A program made the translations under genes and the position numbers. A DNA stretch of 64,000 nt from Aedes albopictus (taxonomy: Eukaryota; Arthropoda; Insecta; Diptera; Culicidae): NCBI RefSeq assembly GCF_035046485.1, contig NC_085138.1:362393238-362457237 (forward strand). The letters are read 5' to 3'. Each line of letters begins with the position of its first letter. Position 1 is the stretch's first letter. Of this stretch, positions 54,335 through 64,000 are shown piece after piece. The notes below the pieces were generated by a model, which saw only the letters and a program-made list of their open reading frames with translations, did not search any database and was not told the DNA's origin.

Positions 54335-54681
54335 GTAGTAAACGAAAGACGGTGTAACAAAATCTACGTCTATTCGTCACAACAATAGTTACCAGAATGC
54401 TCTATCCAATCCCAACTCGATTCCACGAACATTGCTTTCCCCTCTCCTCAGCCCGCTTCGGTTTCACGGGTTCCATCCGAAAAGACGCACTACTACAACC
54501 GTAGCCCGTACTGCAATCAGTTGAGCTTTCTTTTTCTTTTATCTCTCCGTCCGCCGCCGCGATGCCGCGCAACGACTCCAAATCGTTTTCTAGATACAAG
54601 CTCTCGTTCGGTTTTCGCCCGTTTTGCAGTTAGGGGTGTTCAAACACGATACATGTCTAACTTATACACACAGAGGAATAA
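54335..54681 (-). other. gag-pol spacer without a common frame
   Basis: About 0.35 kb separates the gag stop from pol. It contains one 65-codon frame (54599-54402) without a domain. A GTGAGTATC donor-like site (54717-54709) overlaps the end of gag and an acceptor lies at 54333. The region may be an intron or the result of an insertion. Confidence 0.55.
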
Positions 54682-55524
54682 TTAATAATTTACCATCCTA
54701 ACTACTATGATACTCACTACACTACACTTGCGTTTCGTCATCGAACGGCAAACACGAGCGAAATGACCAAACTTTCGACATTTCTCGCACTGTTTGTTCC
54801 GAGCGGGGCACTGTTGGTCATTTCCGTAATGATTCTTCTGTCCACATCGATAACAAGAACCACTTGTTGATTTGCCATTTCCTGATACACGAAAAACGTC
54901 CTGATCTGAACGCGGAGGTACCCGTACCGATGTTTCACCATTATCGTTTCCGGCAATTGCATGAACCTGCTGCTTAATTGATTCGAACGAATTCACAATT
55001 CTGGATACTTGCGACAGTGTGAGAGTTTCTTCGTGAAGCAATTTTTCTCTCAACTCCGGCGGCGCATGGTAAATGATTTTGTCGATGACACGCAAATCCC
55101 GACTTTCCGCTTCAGTCTTACCGAAATCGCATTTCTTCGCTTGTTCGTTGCATCGCATCAAAAATTTGGTCAATGGTTCACGGGTTCCATCAGACGTTGT
55201 TGCCGGTACCATTTTGCAAAATTCGTTCCGTTCATACGAATCATGCTGCTTCGGTGAAAAATGTTCGTCCAGCTTGCCAATCGCCGTTTTAAACGGGTCA
55301 ATTTCGGCATCCTCTCCAACGTCCGCCCCATCGATCGAGTAAAACAAATCCTGCAGCTCCAATCCACCCTTGGCTAACAATATGTTTTTTAACTTGGTAG
55401 CGTTTTTCTCTTCACTGGCCGCCACAATCACTTCAAAATTCCTTTTCCAACGCAACCATTCCTTACGGACTTGCGTATCTGGAAGGTGTTGGAATTTGAA
55501 TGGACTGATGTTCCAGTTTTCCAT
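54682..55524 (-). CDS. gag: Gag polyprotein of the Ty3/gypsy element
   Basis: 280 residues from ATG at 55524 (the preceding GTG is not needed). The N-terminal two thirds is the helical capsid-like region of retrotransposon Gag (WLRWKRNFEVIVAA, LDEHFSPKQHDSYERNEF, LTKFLMRCNEQAKKC). The C-terminus has two zinc knuckles: CYRCGQKNHYGNDQQC, with a wide H-C spacing, and the canonical CEKCRKFGHFARVC. It assembles the particle and binds element RNA. The frame has no stops. It lies just downstream of a leader splice acceptor (TTTTTCAG at 55555-55548). Confidence 0.93.
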   Translation of the reverse strand: MENWNISPFKFQHLPDTQVRKEWLRWKRNFEVIVAASEEKNATKLKNILLAKGGLELQDLFYSIDGADVGEDAEIDPFKTAIGKLDEHFSPKQHDSYERNEFCKMVPATTSDGTREPLTKFLMRCNEQAKKCDFGKTEAESRDLRVIDKIIYHAPPELREKLLHEETLTLSQVSRIVNSFESIKQQVHAIAGNDNGETSVRVPPRSDQDVFRVSGNGKSTSGSCYRCGQKNHYGNDQQCPARNKQCEKCRKFGHFARVCRSMTKRKCSVVSIIVVRMVNY

Positions 55525-55547
55525 CACGGTAGGCGGTGAAACTCGAG

Positions 55548-55635
55548 CTGAAAAATTCGAAATTTTAACGTCATTGTCGTAACCATAGCAACGGCAATGA
55601 CCACAAGGGTGTTATTTTGATTATTTTTTTTTTAC
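55548..55635 (-). other. Putative 88-bp leader intron
   Basis: Donor AAAAG|GTAAAA at 55635 and acceptor ATTTTTCAG ending at 55548, 24 bases before the gag ATG. T-rich before the acceptor. A further donor-like AAAG|GTAAGA is at 55967. Supported by consensus only. Confidence 0.5.
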
Positions 55636-55654
55636 CTTTTCGATGTTGCTTGTG

Positions 55655-55910
55655 ACGCTTTTTCTCCGGCTCGAGCCTATTTCTACTCTGCGTAGCGGCT
55701 TCTCGCCTGTCCTTGCCTTGCGCAACGGAAGTGTTTCTGCTTCCTAGCAGCGGCTGCACGCCTATTCCTGCCCTTACGCAGCGGCTTCACGCCTAGGTTT
55801 CTCGAAGCGGCTCGGTGCCTGTCCCTGCTCTACGGCAGCGGAAATAATCTGTTTCTGCACAACGCAGCGGCTTTTGCCTGTTTCCACGTGCTCTCGCCTT
55901 TCGAAGTGCT
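55655..55910 (-). repeat. Leader tandem repeat, ~8 degenerate ~30-bp units
   Basis: Units on the + strand begin CGGCT and contain a (C/T)GCCT followed by a pyrimidine stretch and GC(A/G)(G/A)AG: for example around 55695, 55751, 55780, 55807 and 55866. Two units start CGGAA instead. The array fills most of the 5' leader and is GC-richer than the rest of the element. Confidence 0.7.
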
Positions 55911-55996
55911 AACACGTGGAAAATTAAATTGAATTCTTTCGCTTCAAATTTAAGCATTTTTTCTTACCTTTACGGTGTGTGGGAACGTTTCACTTA

Positions 55997-56006
55997 CTCG
56001 TCGCCA
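55997..56006 (-). other. Primer-binding site
   Basis: TGGCGACGAG begins two bases inside the 5' LTR. TGG matches the CCA end of a tRNA. Similar TGGCGACC sites of fly elements use tRNA-Arg, but the partner here is not established. Confidence 0.75.
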
Positions 56007-56008
56007 GA

Positions 56009-56191
56009 TGTGATAATCCAGATCCAGATTATTGGGAAGATTCGTGATTGGAATAATTACCGATTCTGATGATAATCGAGACACTGATTCAATAACACGT
56101 CGTACACTTCCAAACGCAAATTTTATTATGAATTCAAATTACAGAGTAAAGTCACAGCCTACTGCTTGTGATTGATTCTAAGTATAGCACA
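56009..56191 (-). repeat. 5' LTR (183 bp)
   Basis: Same length and ends as the 3' LTR with a single base difference. Right flank AGTTG (56192-56196) completes the target duplication. Confidence 0.96.
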
Positions 56192-58640
56192 AGTTGCATG
56201 GGTGAATCTTTTTCGACCGCAGTTTCTTCTGGAGCCTATAGTAGGCCCGACTTCTGCTGATGATGCGCCTCCGAATTTCACGACTCACGTTGTTATCAGC
56301 CGTCAGTAAGGATCCGAGATAGACGAATTCCTCCACCACCTCGAAAGTATCCCCGTCTATCGTAACATTACTACCCAGACGGATCCGGTCGTGTTCGGTT
56401 CCGCCTACCAGCATGTACTTTGTTTTTGAGGCATTCACCACCAGTCCGACCTTTGCTGCTTCGCGTTTCAGGCGGGTGTACAGCTCTACCACCGTTGCAA
56501 ATGTTCTGGCAACAATGTCAATCCGCAAAGCACGCAAATTGACCGGATTTTGTGAAAATCGTTCCCCGGCTGTTGAGCCCGGCTCGTCGCATCACACCTT
56601 CCAGAGCGATGTTGAAGAGAAGGTGATCTCGCAGTCCCCGGCGAGATAATGCCGTTTTCGTCCATGATTCTCCATAGCTCTGCGCGGTCGATACTGTCGT
56701 ATGCCGCTTTGAAGTCGATGAACAGGTGATGCGTTCACGGCATTTCTGGAGGATTTGCCGTACGGTGAAGATCTGGTCCGTTGTTGACCGGCTGTCGATG
56801 AAGCCAGCTTAATAAATTCCCACGAACTCATTTGTTTTAGGTGACAGACGACGGAAGATGATCTGGGATAGCACTTTGTAGGCAGCATTCAAAATAGTGA
56901 TCGTCCTGAAGTTCTCCCATTCCAAATGGTCGCCTTTCTTGTGAATGGGGCAGATTACCCCTTCCTTCCACTCCTCCGGTAGCTGTTCGGTTTCCCAGAT
57001 CCTGACTATCAGTCGATGCAGACAGCTGGCCAACTTTTCCGGACCCATCTTGATGAGTTCAGCTGCGATACCATCCTTACCAGCTGCTTTGTTGGTTTTG
57101 AGCTGGTGAATGGCTTCCTTAACTTACCTCAGCGTGGTTCATTTCCGTCCTCAGCTGCACTGACGTCGTCGTTTCCTCCGTTGCCGCCATTCAGGTGCTG
57201 ATCGAAGTGCTGCTTCCACCTTTCAATCATCACGTCCGTCCGTCAAGAGGAATCCGTCTTTATCCCTGCATATTTCGGCTCGAGGCACGAACCCGTTACG
57301 GGATGCGTTGAGCTTCTGATAGAACTTCCGTGTTTCTTGGGAACGGCGCAGTAGCTCCATTTCTTCACACTCCGCTTCTTCCAGGCGGCGCTTTTTCTCC
57401 CGAAAGAGGCGGGTCTGCTGTTTCCGCTTCTGTTTGTAACGTTGCACGTTCTGTCGGGTCCCTTGCTGCAGCACTACCGCCCTCGCTGCGTTCTTCTCCT
57501 CCAAAACCGTTCTGCACTCTTCGTCGAACCATTCGTTCCATCGATTCCGTTCCACGTACCCGATGGTGCTCTCGGCTGCGTCGTTGATGGCTGCTTTCAC
57601 TGTACTCCAGCAATCCGCTAGAGGGGCCTCATCGAGCTCGCCCTCGTCTGGCAACGCGGCCTCGAGATTCTGCGCGTATGCTGAGGCGACATCCGGTTGT
57701 TTCAGTCGCTCTAGGTTGTACCGTGGCGGTCGCCGGTACCGTACATTGTTGATGACGGAGAGTTTTGGGCGCAGTTTGACCATCACCAGATACATAGTGG
57801 TCGGAGTCGATGTTGGCGCCACGATAGGTGCTGACGTCGATAATGTCGGAGAAGTGCCGTCCGTCAATCAGAACGTGGTCGATTTGAGATTCCGTCTGCT
57901 GTGGTGATCTCCAGGTGTAACGATAAGGGATGTTGTGTTGGAAAAAGGTGCTACGTATGGCCATATTTTTAGAGCGGCGACATCAATGAGTCGTAGGCCG
58001 TTTTCGTTCGTCTGCTGGTGGGCGCTGAGCTTACCAATCGTCTGTCTGAATTCCTTCTCCTGGCCTACCTGAGCGTTCAAATCTCCTATGATGATCTTGA
58101 CGTCGTGGCTTGGGCAGCGATCGTACTCGCGTTCGAGCTGCGCGTAAAATGCGTCCTTGTCATCATCAGTACTTCCGGAGTGTGGACTGGGCATGTTTAT
58201 TATGCTGAAGTTGAAGAATCGGCCCTTGATCCTCAACCTGCACATTTTTTCGTCGATCGGCCACCAACCGATCACGCGCCTCTGCATATCACCCATCACG
58301 ATGAAAGCTGTTCCCAGCTCGCGTGTGTTGCCGCAGCTCTGGTAGATGGTATGATTATCTCTAAACGTTCGCACCATGGATCCTGTCCAACACACCTCTT
58401 GCAGCGCTACGATGCCGAACCCGCGGTCCTTCAGTAGATCGGCGAGTATGCGGGTGCTCCCAATGAAGTTGAGAGATCGGCAGTTCCACGTACCTTGTTT
58501 CCAATCGCAAGTCCTTTTTGTTCGCTGGGGTCGTTGTCGTTGATCTCGGTTCGAATTATTCTGTTGCTGATTTTCCGTTACAATGGTTTTTTTTTCACGG
58601 GTGGCTCGTAAGGCCTGACATCAACCCCCTACTTTCCGGA
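56192..58640 (-). pseudogene. RTE-clade LINE, 5' and central part, interrupted
   Basis: On the minus strand the endonuclease begins near 58508 (TWNCRSLNFIGSTRIL, LQEVCWTGSM). It has IIGDLNAQVG and, after a frame change near 57960, ESQIDHVLIDGRHFSD and ANIDSDHY, the metal-site motifs of APE-type endonucleases. The linker (RYRRPPRYNLERLKQPDVASAYA, RKFYQKLNASRNGFVPRA) leads to RT pieces: LPEEWKEGVICPIHKKGD, then VGLVVNASKTKYMLVGG and FVYLGSLLTADNNVSREIR. Several frameshifts and stops make it dead. The LTR element interrupts it at KKIHPCN. Its 3' end is at 50567-50809. Confidence 0.92.
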
Positions 58641-58849
58641 GGACCATAGTGTACAGTTGAGCTTAGAGTCCTTCCCTGGCACTCGAACGGAAAAATCTGC
58701 AGAACCTGAAAATATTAGAAGCTGAAAGCACCTCTGCAAATCCAGAAAAAGTAATACATTGTTAATATTTTTTTTTTCAAAAACTGCAAAATTTCTTCTT
58801 CAGAAGGATTTTTGGCCATACTGATAGAAATAAATAGAAATTACTTACT
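58641..58849. other. Short spacer, no gene
   Basis: AT-rich junction between two RTE fragments. It may include 5' UTR of the RTE element above. No further feature is supported. Confidence 0.4.
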
Positions 58850-59145
58850 TGATCATCAAGGCTACACCTCCCAGCAGTAGGCATACACCGAATGAAGCAA
58901 TCGCCTCCTCTGCTCTCGGTCCTTGGTCAATCGCTTCCAGTCGTCTCAAACGCTTAAAGTCCACAGGCCCTCCTCAACTTCAAGTTTCATGCGATGCCGT
59001 CAGATGCCGCCTTCCAGTTTACCGCCGAGTATTGTTCGCAGCATTTTACATTCGAAGACTCGAATGGCTCAACGATCAACTTCTCTCAACGTCCACGGTT
59101 CATGGCCGTATATAGCGACCGGTAGAATTCGCAGACCGAAATAGT
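58850..59145 (-). pseudogene. 3' fragment of a second RTE-like LINE
   Basis: The minus strand gives LYGHEPWTLREVDR, then after a stop IRVFECKMLRTILGGKLEGG and, after a frame change, DDWKRLTKDREQRRRLLHSV followed by the terminal YAYCWEV stop. This is the C-terminal region of a related but different RTE family, with stops and a frameshift. Confidence 0.75.
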
Positions 59146-59187
59146 ACCGAATCATAGCCACAACATTGTTATTGCACGTCACACGAT

Positions 59188-60954
59188 GTCAAAATTTCGA
59201 TTATTATCAAACATTCATGTACCTCGGCTTTTTCTTCGAAAATGATTAGTATTTGGGCTATTTATTCATAATCGAAAAACTAGAAAATATTTGATCGGCG
59301 AAAAATTTTCCATGCATTTTGTATGAAACGTTTTTTTGTTTTTTTTTTTGTTTTTATTAATGTGTATTTTAACTTAAATGCTAATTCTACACTCACGTTT
59401 TTTTTTTGGGCTAAAATAGTAATTATTGATTTTTAGTATGGAAAATGAGCATGGGCATGATTGACCGCCCGCAGTTGCTCCTCTGTTATTGCAAGGACAG
59501 CTGCATTTACACAAGGAACCAACAGATAATGCTTGGGACTAGCCTTCTCCTCATTGTGTAAAAGCTAGCATCCCAATACTTTTCTAAAAAGCAATACCAG
59601 CGCTGGCCGCGTCCGAATACAGGTCAGTTGAGGATAGAGAAGGAAGTGATGACGTGATTCTCGCTTAGGCCAATAACCGAGGAATTCTCTGCGTTACTAC
59701 GAGTAATCACTAGGAGTTTGGATATCGGAAGGGATTATTTGTTAGGGGCTTTGTTTTGGTAAACAAATAGCTAAAATCACCAGATCGATTCTTCACACCA
59801 AAATTTTTGAAATGCTTCCAGCACGCCAAAAATCAGCAAAAGAAATTGCTGAATTTCAGCAACATTTTTGCTGAATTTCAGCACAACTTTGCTGATCAAC
59901 TGTCAAAACTGCTGGATGGTTCAGCAAGGTGAAAAATAATTGCTAATACTCTGTAATTTGTATTGCTGAATGCAATCAGCACGCCAAAAATCAGCAAAGT
60001 TTGCTGATTACCAGCAAAAATATTTTGCAGTGTTGTTTTGCTATGAACGATGCACTCGCGAAAAATTGAATACGTCCTCACATACGCAACATGTCAGGGA
60101 ATAATGTCCACCGTACAATCAATTCGAGAAAGCAAAACCGCATCTACTGCAAGCTGACGTCGTACGGCTGATCCCGGATACCACACTCACGCCCCGATCA
60201 CTATATTTTAACTACCGGATGGCTTCCAGCCATTTCATTTTTTTATATCAAAAATAGTTCGCGTAAAACGAGGTTCGCGAAAATAAGAAATGTAAGAAAC
60301 ACACATCAACACCCGTGAAATAACGAAATTGCACTCGATGAAACAGAACACGCGAAATTACGAAACTCGGCCCGAAGAAATCGACGTGGACACCGTGGTC
60401 TACCTGCCACTGAATCGTACGGTAATCTTAATCTTTCTAAAAAGGAGATGCTTCGCCGTTTTAATCGCTGCTTGTAAATCTGAAATAGAAAATAGTATTA
60501 AATGATGATATGTTCACAACAGTTTTATTTTTTGTAAATTGTTATTTACACATGGGACAAATTTACCTGCATCCCTCTGAAACAAACGGTATATTAGCAG
60601 TGAAAAACAAATTACAAAAATAGAATAAAAACAATTAATAAACAAAAAAACAGTCAAAAAGGGAAACCAAATTTTGATCCTGCATTTAAATTAACCAGAC
60701 TGGAAAATAGAAAGATTAAAATTTGGTATGGTATGGTAGATCTTACGCCGTAACGCACCATTCCAAGGTGATCTACCCACGTTACGGGTTTTATTGATTT
60801 TTAGTATGGAAAATAGCCAAAAACTCAGCTAATTAAAATTTTCCCCGATAGAATATTTTCAAATATTGCATTTATAAATTCTAACCGAAATTCTAATATT
60901 CTATGAAGAAAAGTCCGAGGTACATGAAAGTTCGATAATAATCAAAATTTTGAC
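59188..60954. mobile_element. ~1.8-kb foldback element
   Basis: TGTCAAAATTTCGATTATTA at the left pairs with TAATAATCAAAATTTTGACA at the right. The arms continue through CATGTACCTCGG / CCGAGGTACATG and TTGATCGG-type sequence for about 130 bp. The direct word ATTGATTTTTAGTATGGAAA occurs near both ends (59428, 60790). There is no transposase. A CAGCA-rich MITE is inside. Confidence 0.65.
59815..60037. mobile_element. CAGCA-rich MITE
   Basis: CCAGCACGCCAAAAATCAGC at the left recurs as a direct repeat at about 59979 (CAGCACGCCAAAAATCAGCA). TTTGCTGAATTTCAGCA and TTTGCTGATTACCAGCA are palindromic around GCTGA...TCAGC. The repeated CAGCA/TGCTG words make several small hairpins. The element type is uncertain. 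Confidence 0.55.
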
Positions 60955-61089
60955 ACCATGCGTCATGAGAGTACCAGAAACAAATTCGTTTATGACATCG
61001 AACTTTTAATCACCAAGTACCACATGATCACCAGCAATCATGTACTTGATCATTATGGTGTTAATATTTGTCCAATCTAAGGTTACGAA
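60955..61089. other. Spacer, no gene
   Basis: No feature recognised. Confidence 0.4.
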
Positions 61090-61400
61090 CAATAACAAAA
61101 TTTCATCCGCAACCCGTACACTTTCAATCCGTCAAGCGTCGAATGAATCAGTCAAATCAACTTCGTCGGAAACCCCTATTCGATCATAATCTGTCATAAA
61201 TCGTTTCTCTTCACTGAATCGTACGCCGCCTCGAAATCAATAAACAGATGATGGGTCTGCAAGCTTACCTTACCTTACCTTACCGGTCAGAAATTTATTG
61301 AGAATCTGTCGCAGGGTGAACACCTGATTCATCATTGATCGGCCGTCACCATGGCCGTCGCGAAACCCAGCCTGATATTCGCCAACGAAGGGACTTCTCA
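61090..61400 (-). pseudogene. RTE-clade reverse-transcriptase fragment with internal GTAAG repeats
   Basis: On the minus strand YQAGFRDGHGDGRSMMNQVF and LRQILNKF are followed by four GTAAG repeats (61262-61290 region). Then comes HHLFIDFEAAYDS, the first RT catalytic block, which decays into stops. The GGTAA repeats are the motif of the RTE 3' tail but lie here within RT coding sequence. Confidence 0.8.
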
Positions 61401-61435
61401 ATAGGTCTCAGCCTGTTTCTTTAGAAAGGTCTAAG

Positions 61436-61790
61436 TCAATCTCTGTTTGATTCCTTCGGACATCTCTTTGGCAATTGCATAACAAACCTTTGGATTTTAT
61501 TCGGTATATCAACTGAAATTCTTCTGTATTTTTTGTACTTTATTAGAACATGCAATTGAAAACTGCTTCGGTCATTCCTTTGAAAAATCCTTTTTTTTCG
61601 AAAATTTCTTAGGAAACTTTTTGCCAATTTCTTTGGGTTATTTGTTGGTAGTGTGGGACTTTTTTGCTTGCAAACCATTACTTCTACAATTCTTACAGTG
61701 TAATCTTCAGAAATTCTATCGGAAATCTCTTGAAAAAATCCTTCGACCATTCTCTTAAAAATTTCTCAGACAAATTCTTTGGAAATTCGA
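61436..61790. repeat. GGAAATTC-type degenerate repeat
   Basis: Same low-complexity word style as the other blocks (TCTTTGGCAATT, CCTTTGAAAAATCC). The 104-codon minus-strand frame at 61436-61750 is judged a by-product. Confidence 0.5.
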
Positions 61791-64000
61791 AAATTCCATA
61801 GAAGTATAATGCAAGATGCTTATAAGTTCATAAAATATGTATTGAATAGATATTGTTTCGTTGAACATGTATGTCATAGTTTGAAATCTCTTAAAAATTG
61901 TGTTCACCGTTATATTTTTAGTTATTCCGGCTCTGTATGGAAAAGAATTTCCAATTTGTTTGCAATACTTCAAGCTACATTTGTTGCAATTCACCCTTGT
62001 TGACACCAGAACTTTGTTTTCTCAGCCTGCAATTAACAGGAAAAAATATCTCATCGGAAGTTTATTGTTTGCCAGCGTTGCTTTCTGCTATTAGGAACAT
62101 CTGTTTTCAAAGTAATCGGGCGATAAACGGAACAAACAAAAACCCGATCCGACTGATAACAGATTCTGTTTGTACATAGAAACGATGCTTTATTATTAAA
62201 ACCGAAGGAATGTATTTTTATCTGGATTGTTAAACAGATGATACTTATGTGTCTGAGGGTAATATAATTCTGTATCGCTAGGGGTCACCAACATATACGG
62301 AAGGTTGTCCTTTATTCAAAATTTGCAATCAACATTTTGATGTTAGTACACAAAAATGGTTTACTGATTTTATTGTCTGTTTTGACTACACTAGTTGAGA
62401 GTCTCAACTTGAGACTATCAAAAATAAATGACTAACGAGTTAATGATTTTGTTACTCATTAAGCATTGAGCTCATATTATCGTCGCACCACCAAATCGAA
62501 GTCGTCGCTTGAAACATATGCGAAGTTGTTGCTGCGAAGTAAATTTGAATCAATTTCTTCTGTTGCGCATCATTATGATAATGAGGAGCTACACTATGCA
62601 TGCACTAATCCAAATTGAGTTGCGAAATTTTTAAGTAGGTTAAAAATCAATTTTCGCACCATCGGTCACTTCGGATTTCAACCAAAACCATAATATACAA
62701 AAACGAATGGCTTATTTCAGGGGTTCTCAAACTTTTCAAGCTCGCGACCCACTTAAGATTTCAATAGAATTTGGCGGCCCATCATCATACAGTTTAGGTA
62801 TTTTCATAAAAGAATCATTTCAGAAAATTTTGAAAATACTTTGCAAAACCAGAACCTAAGTAACATTATTAAGTCAAGCATAAACATCATCATAAAGCCA
62901 AAATGAATTCTAAATTGTCCCACCTTTTTATGACGGTTCTCAAACTTTGTGCAAGTAAATATGTAATCGAATTGTTGCTTAAGAAAAAATATATGCATCT
63001 GCTAAAATATTAATAGGTTTGACACGTTACAATCATGCTTTACCTTCTTCGTGCATTAGTTAAAGTTCACCCCGCTGACGCAGGGTACACTCAGCATGCC
63101 TGTCTGGGTCATAATGACCCCAATGCACACCTAGCACCTAGGGTTAAAATCTATCAAAATTAAATCTAAATGTTCCATAAGATAAGGACTGTTCAATTTA
63201 TAAAACGGACAACTTTACAAGGCTATAAAAAGAAGACGCGTAGTTCAAATTTAACCACCCTTGCTTCGTTGTTCAGTACATCATCATTCATTATAGTTAT
63301 CATTTTTGAATCGAATAAAAATAGTTTTATCTAATAGAAAATCGGTCAGGTGTTAAATGAGGTGAATTTTTCGATTGCTGAAAATTGAAAATATATATAA
63401 AATTACTGTTCACATATGGTATATCGTTTGTAATACCAGAAAAGTATGTGCCATGCTGCAGCAGCATGAGTAATAAACATTCTGGCAAAATTTAAACGCA
63501 ATTGGAAAATTAAGTGTTGGGATATTAAAGTCTCAAGTGAGATTTGATTTTTTGAATAAAATTCATTTGTAAAGCAAAAAGAGCATTAAAATATTAAATA
63601 ATCAATTTTTTTATGCGTCCAGTCGAAAGTGGGAATAATGAGGTTTCAAATGCAGAAAACTGCTTCCTAATAGCATCGCTGGTTTGGTTACTGTACGCCA
63701 TTACAGACACAGTAATCAAAACAGTTTCGTTCTTTGAAGGTTCTTCCAAATAACTATGACACCTAATGCAAATTTTGCATAACAGTGATGTTGGAAATAA
63801 AAACTTTGCATCCGATTATTATTAAATAAGGTGTACAATAACATAGGATCAACCTTGTTGAAAATAAATAATAACAAGATTCGCTAGAGTCGAAAATCTG
63901 CATCAATGGAGCAAAAAGTATGACATTTTTTAATATGACCATCTTTATGGATTAAATTTTTGATGAAAAATGCAATTAAAAGTATTTTTTTCTTCTGTAT
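61791..64000. other. AT-rich intergenic, no gene seen
   Basis: Only short frames without domains. A hAT-style end CAGGGGTTCTCAAACTTTTC with CGCGACCCAC lies at about 62718, but its partner end is not found. A GGGTCATAATGACCCC near-palindrome is at about 63107. Confidence 0.45.

Larger units (their letters stand above)
50810..56191 (-). mobile_element. Ty3/gypsy LTR retrotransposon, 5.4 kb, nested in an RTE element
   Basis: The order on the minus strand is 5' LTR, primer-binding site, leader, gag, protease-RT-RNase H-integrase, polypurine tract, 3' LTR. The integrase lies after RNase H, which defines the Ty3/gypsy order. There is no envelope-like frame. The LTRs are 183 bp and differ at one position. 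The AGTTG duplication flanks the element and the disrupted RTE can be rejoined across it, so the insertion is recent. Pol is disrupted in this copy. The lineage within Ty3/gypsy is not assigned. Confidence 0.95.

Noticed and set aside
57330..58437. Plus-strand frames opposite the RTE endonuclease
   Set aside because: The minus strand carries the recognisable endonuclease and linker motifs. The plus frames have none.

Overview
The window reads as a transposon-rich insect genome, most likely a culicine mosquito such as Aedes. This is an inference. The signs are RTE-clade (JAM1-like) LINE fragments, tRNA-derived SINEs with a Feilai-like body, dense foldback MITEs with TA or 8-bp target duplications, and a single spliced host gene surrounded by tens of kilobases of repeats. 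There is nothing prokaryotic: no operons, no tRNA or rRNA genes and no CRISPR array.

The only convincing host gene lies on the minus strand at 11872-6477. Four exons encode a secreted-then-anchored cholinesterase-like protein: signal peptide, alpha/beta-hydrolase domain with the nucleophile serine lost, one C-terminal membrane segment and a cytoplasmic tail. Two features stand out. An in-frame TGA just after the membrane segment is followed by 141 further open codons that look like a real cytoplasmic tail (a stop-codon readthrough candidate). Its second intron holds a 2-kb, roughly 185-copy 11-bp minisatellite in which the + strand has no G at all.

The rest is layered mobile DNA. 1-6.4 kb: degenerate GGAATTCC-type repeats, a 152-bp tandem repeat, a 156-bp hAT-type MITE and an RTE relic. 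13-31 kb: several SINE families, two copies of one TA-duplicating foldback element each carrying a different nested insertion, a near-perfect 105-bp-arm palindrome and smaller foldbacks. 31.7-38 kb: a 6.3-kb foldback structure whose arms are built from about 7 and about 20 copies of a ~154-bp unit in opposite orientations. 42-50 kb: an RTE reverse-transcriptase ORF with no stops, and a 3.1-kb element with Tigger/pogo-like ends that contains an hAT-type MITE that in turn contains a SINE.

50.8-56.2 kb holds a recent Ty3/gypsy LTR retrotransposon (minus strand; 183-bp LTRs differing at one base; AGTTG duplication) inserted into an older RTE element. Gag is open. Pol is interrupted exactly inside the reverse-transcriptase domain by a 92-bp segment with consensus splice ends, and a one-base homopolymer insertion follows it. 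The leader has a second intron-like segment and a ~30-bp degenerate tandem repeat. 56.2-61.4 kb has further RTE fragments and a foldback. The last 2 kb show no gene.
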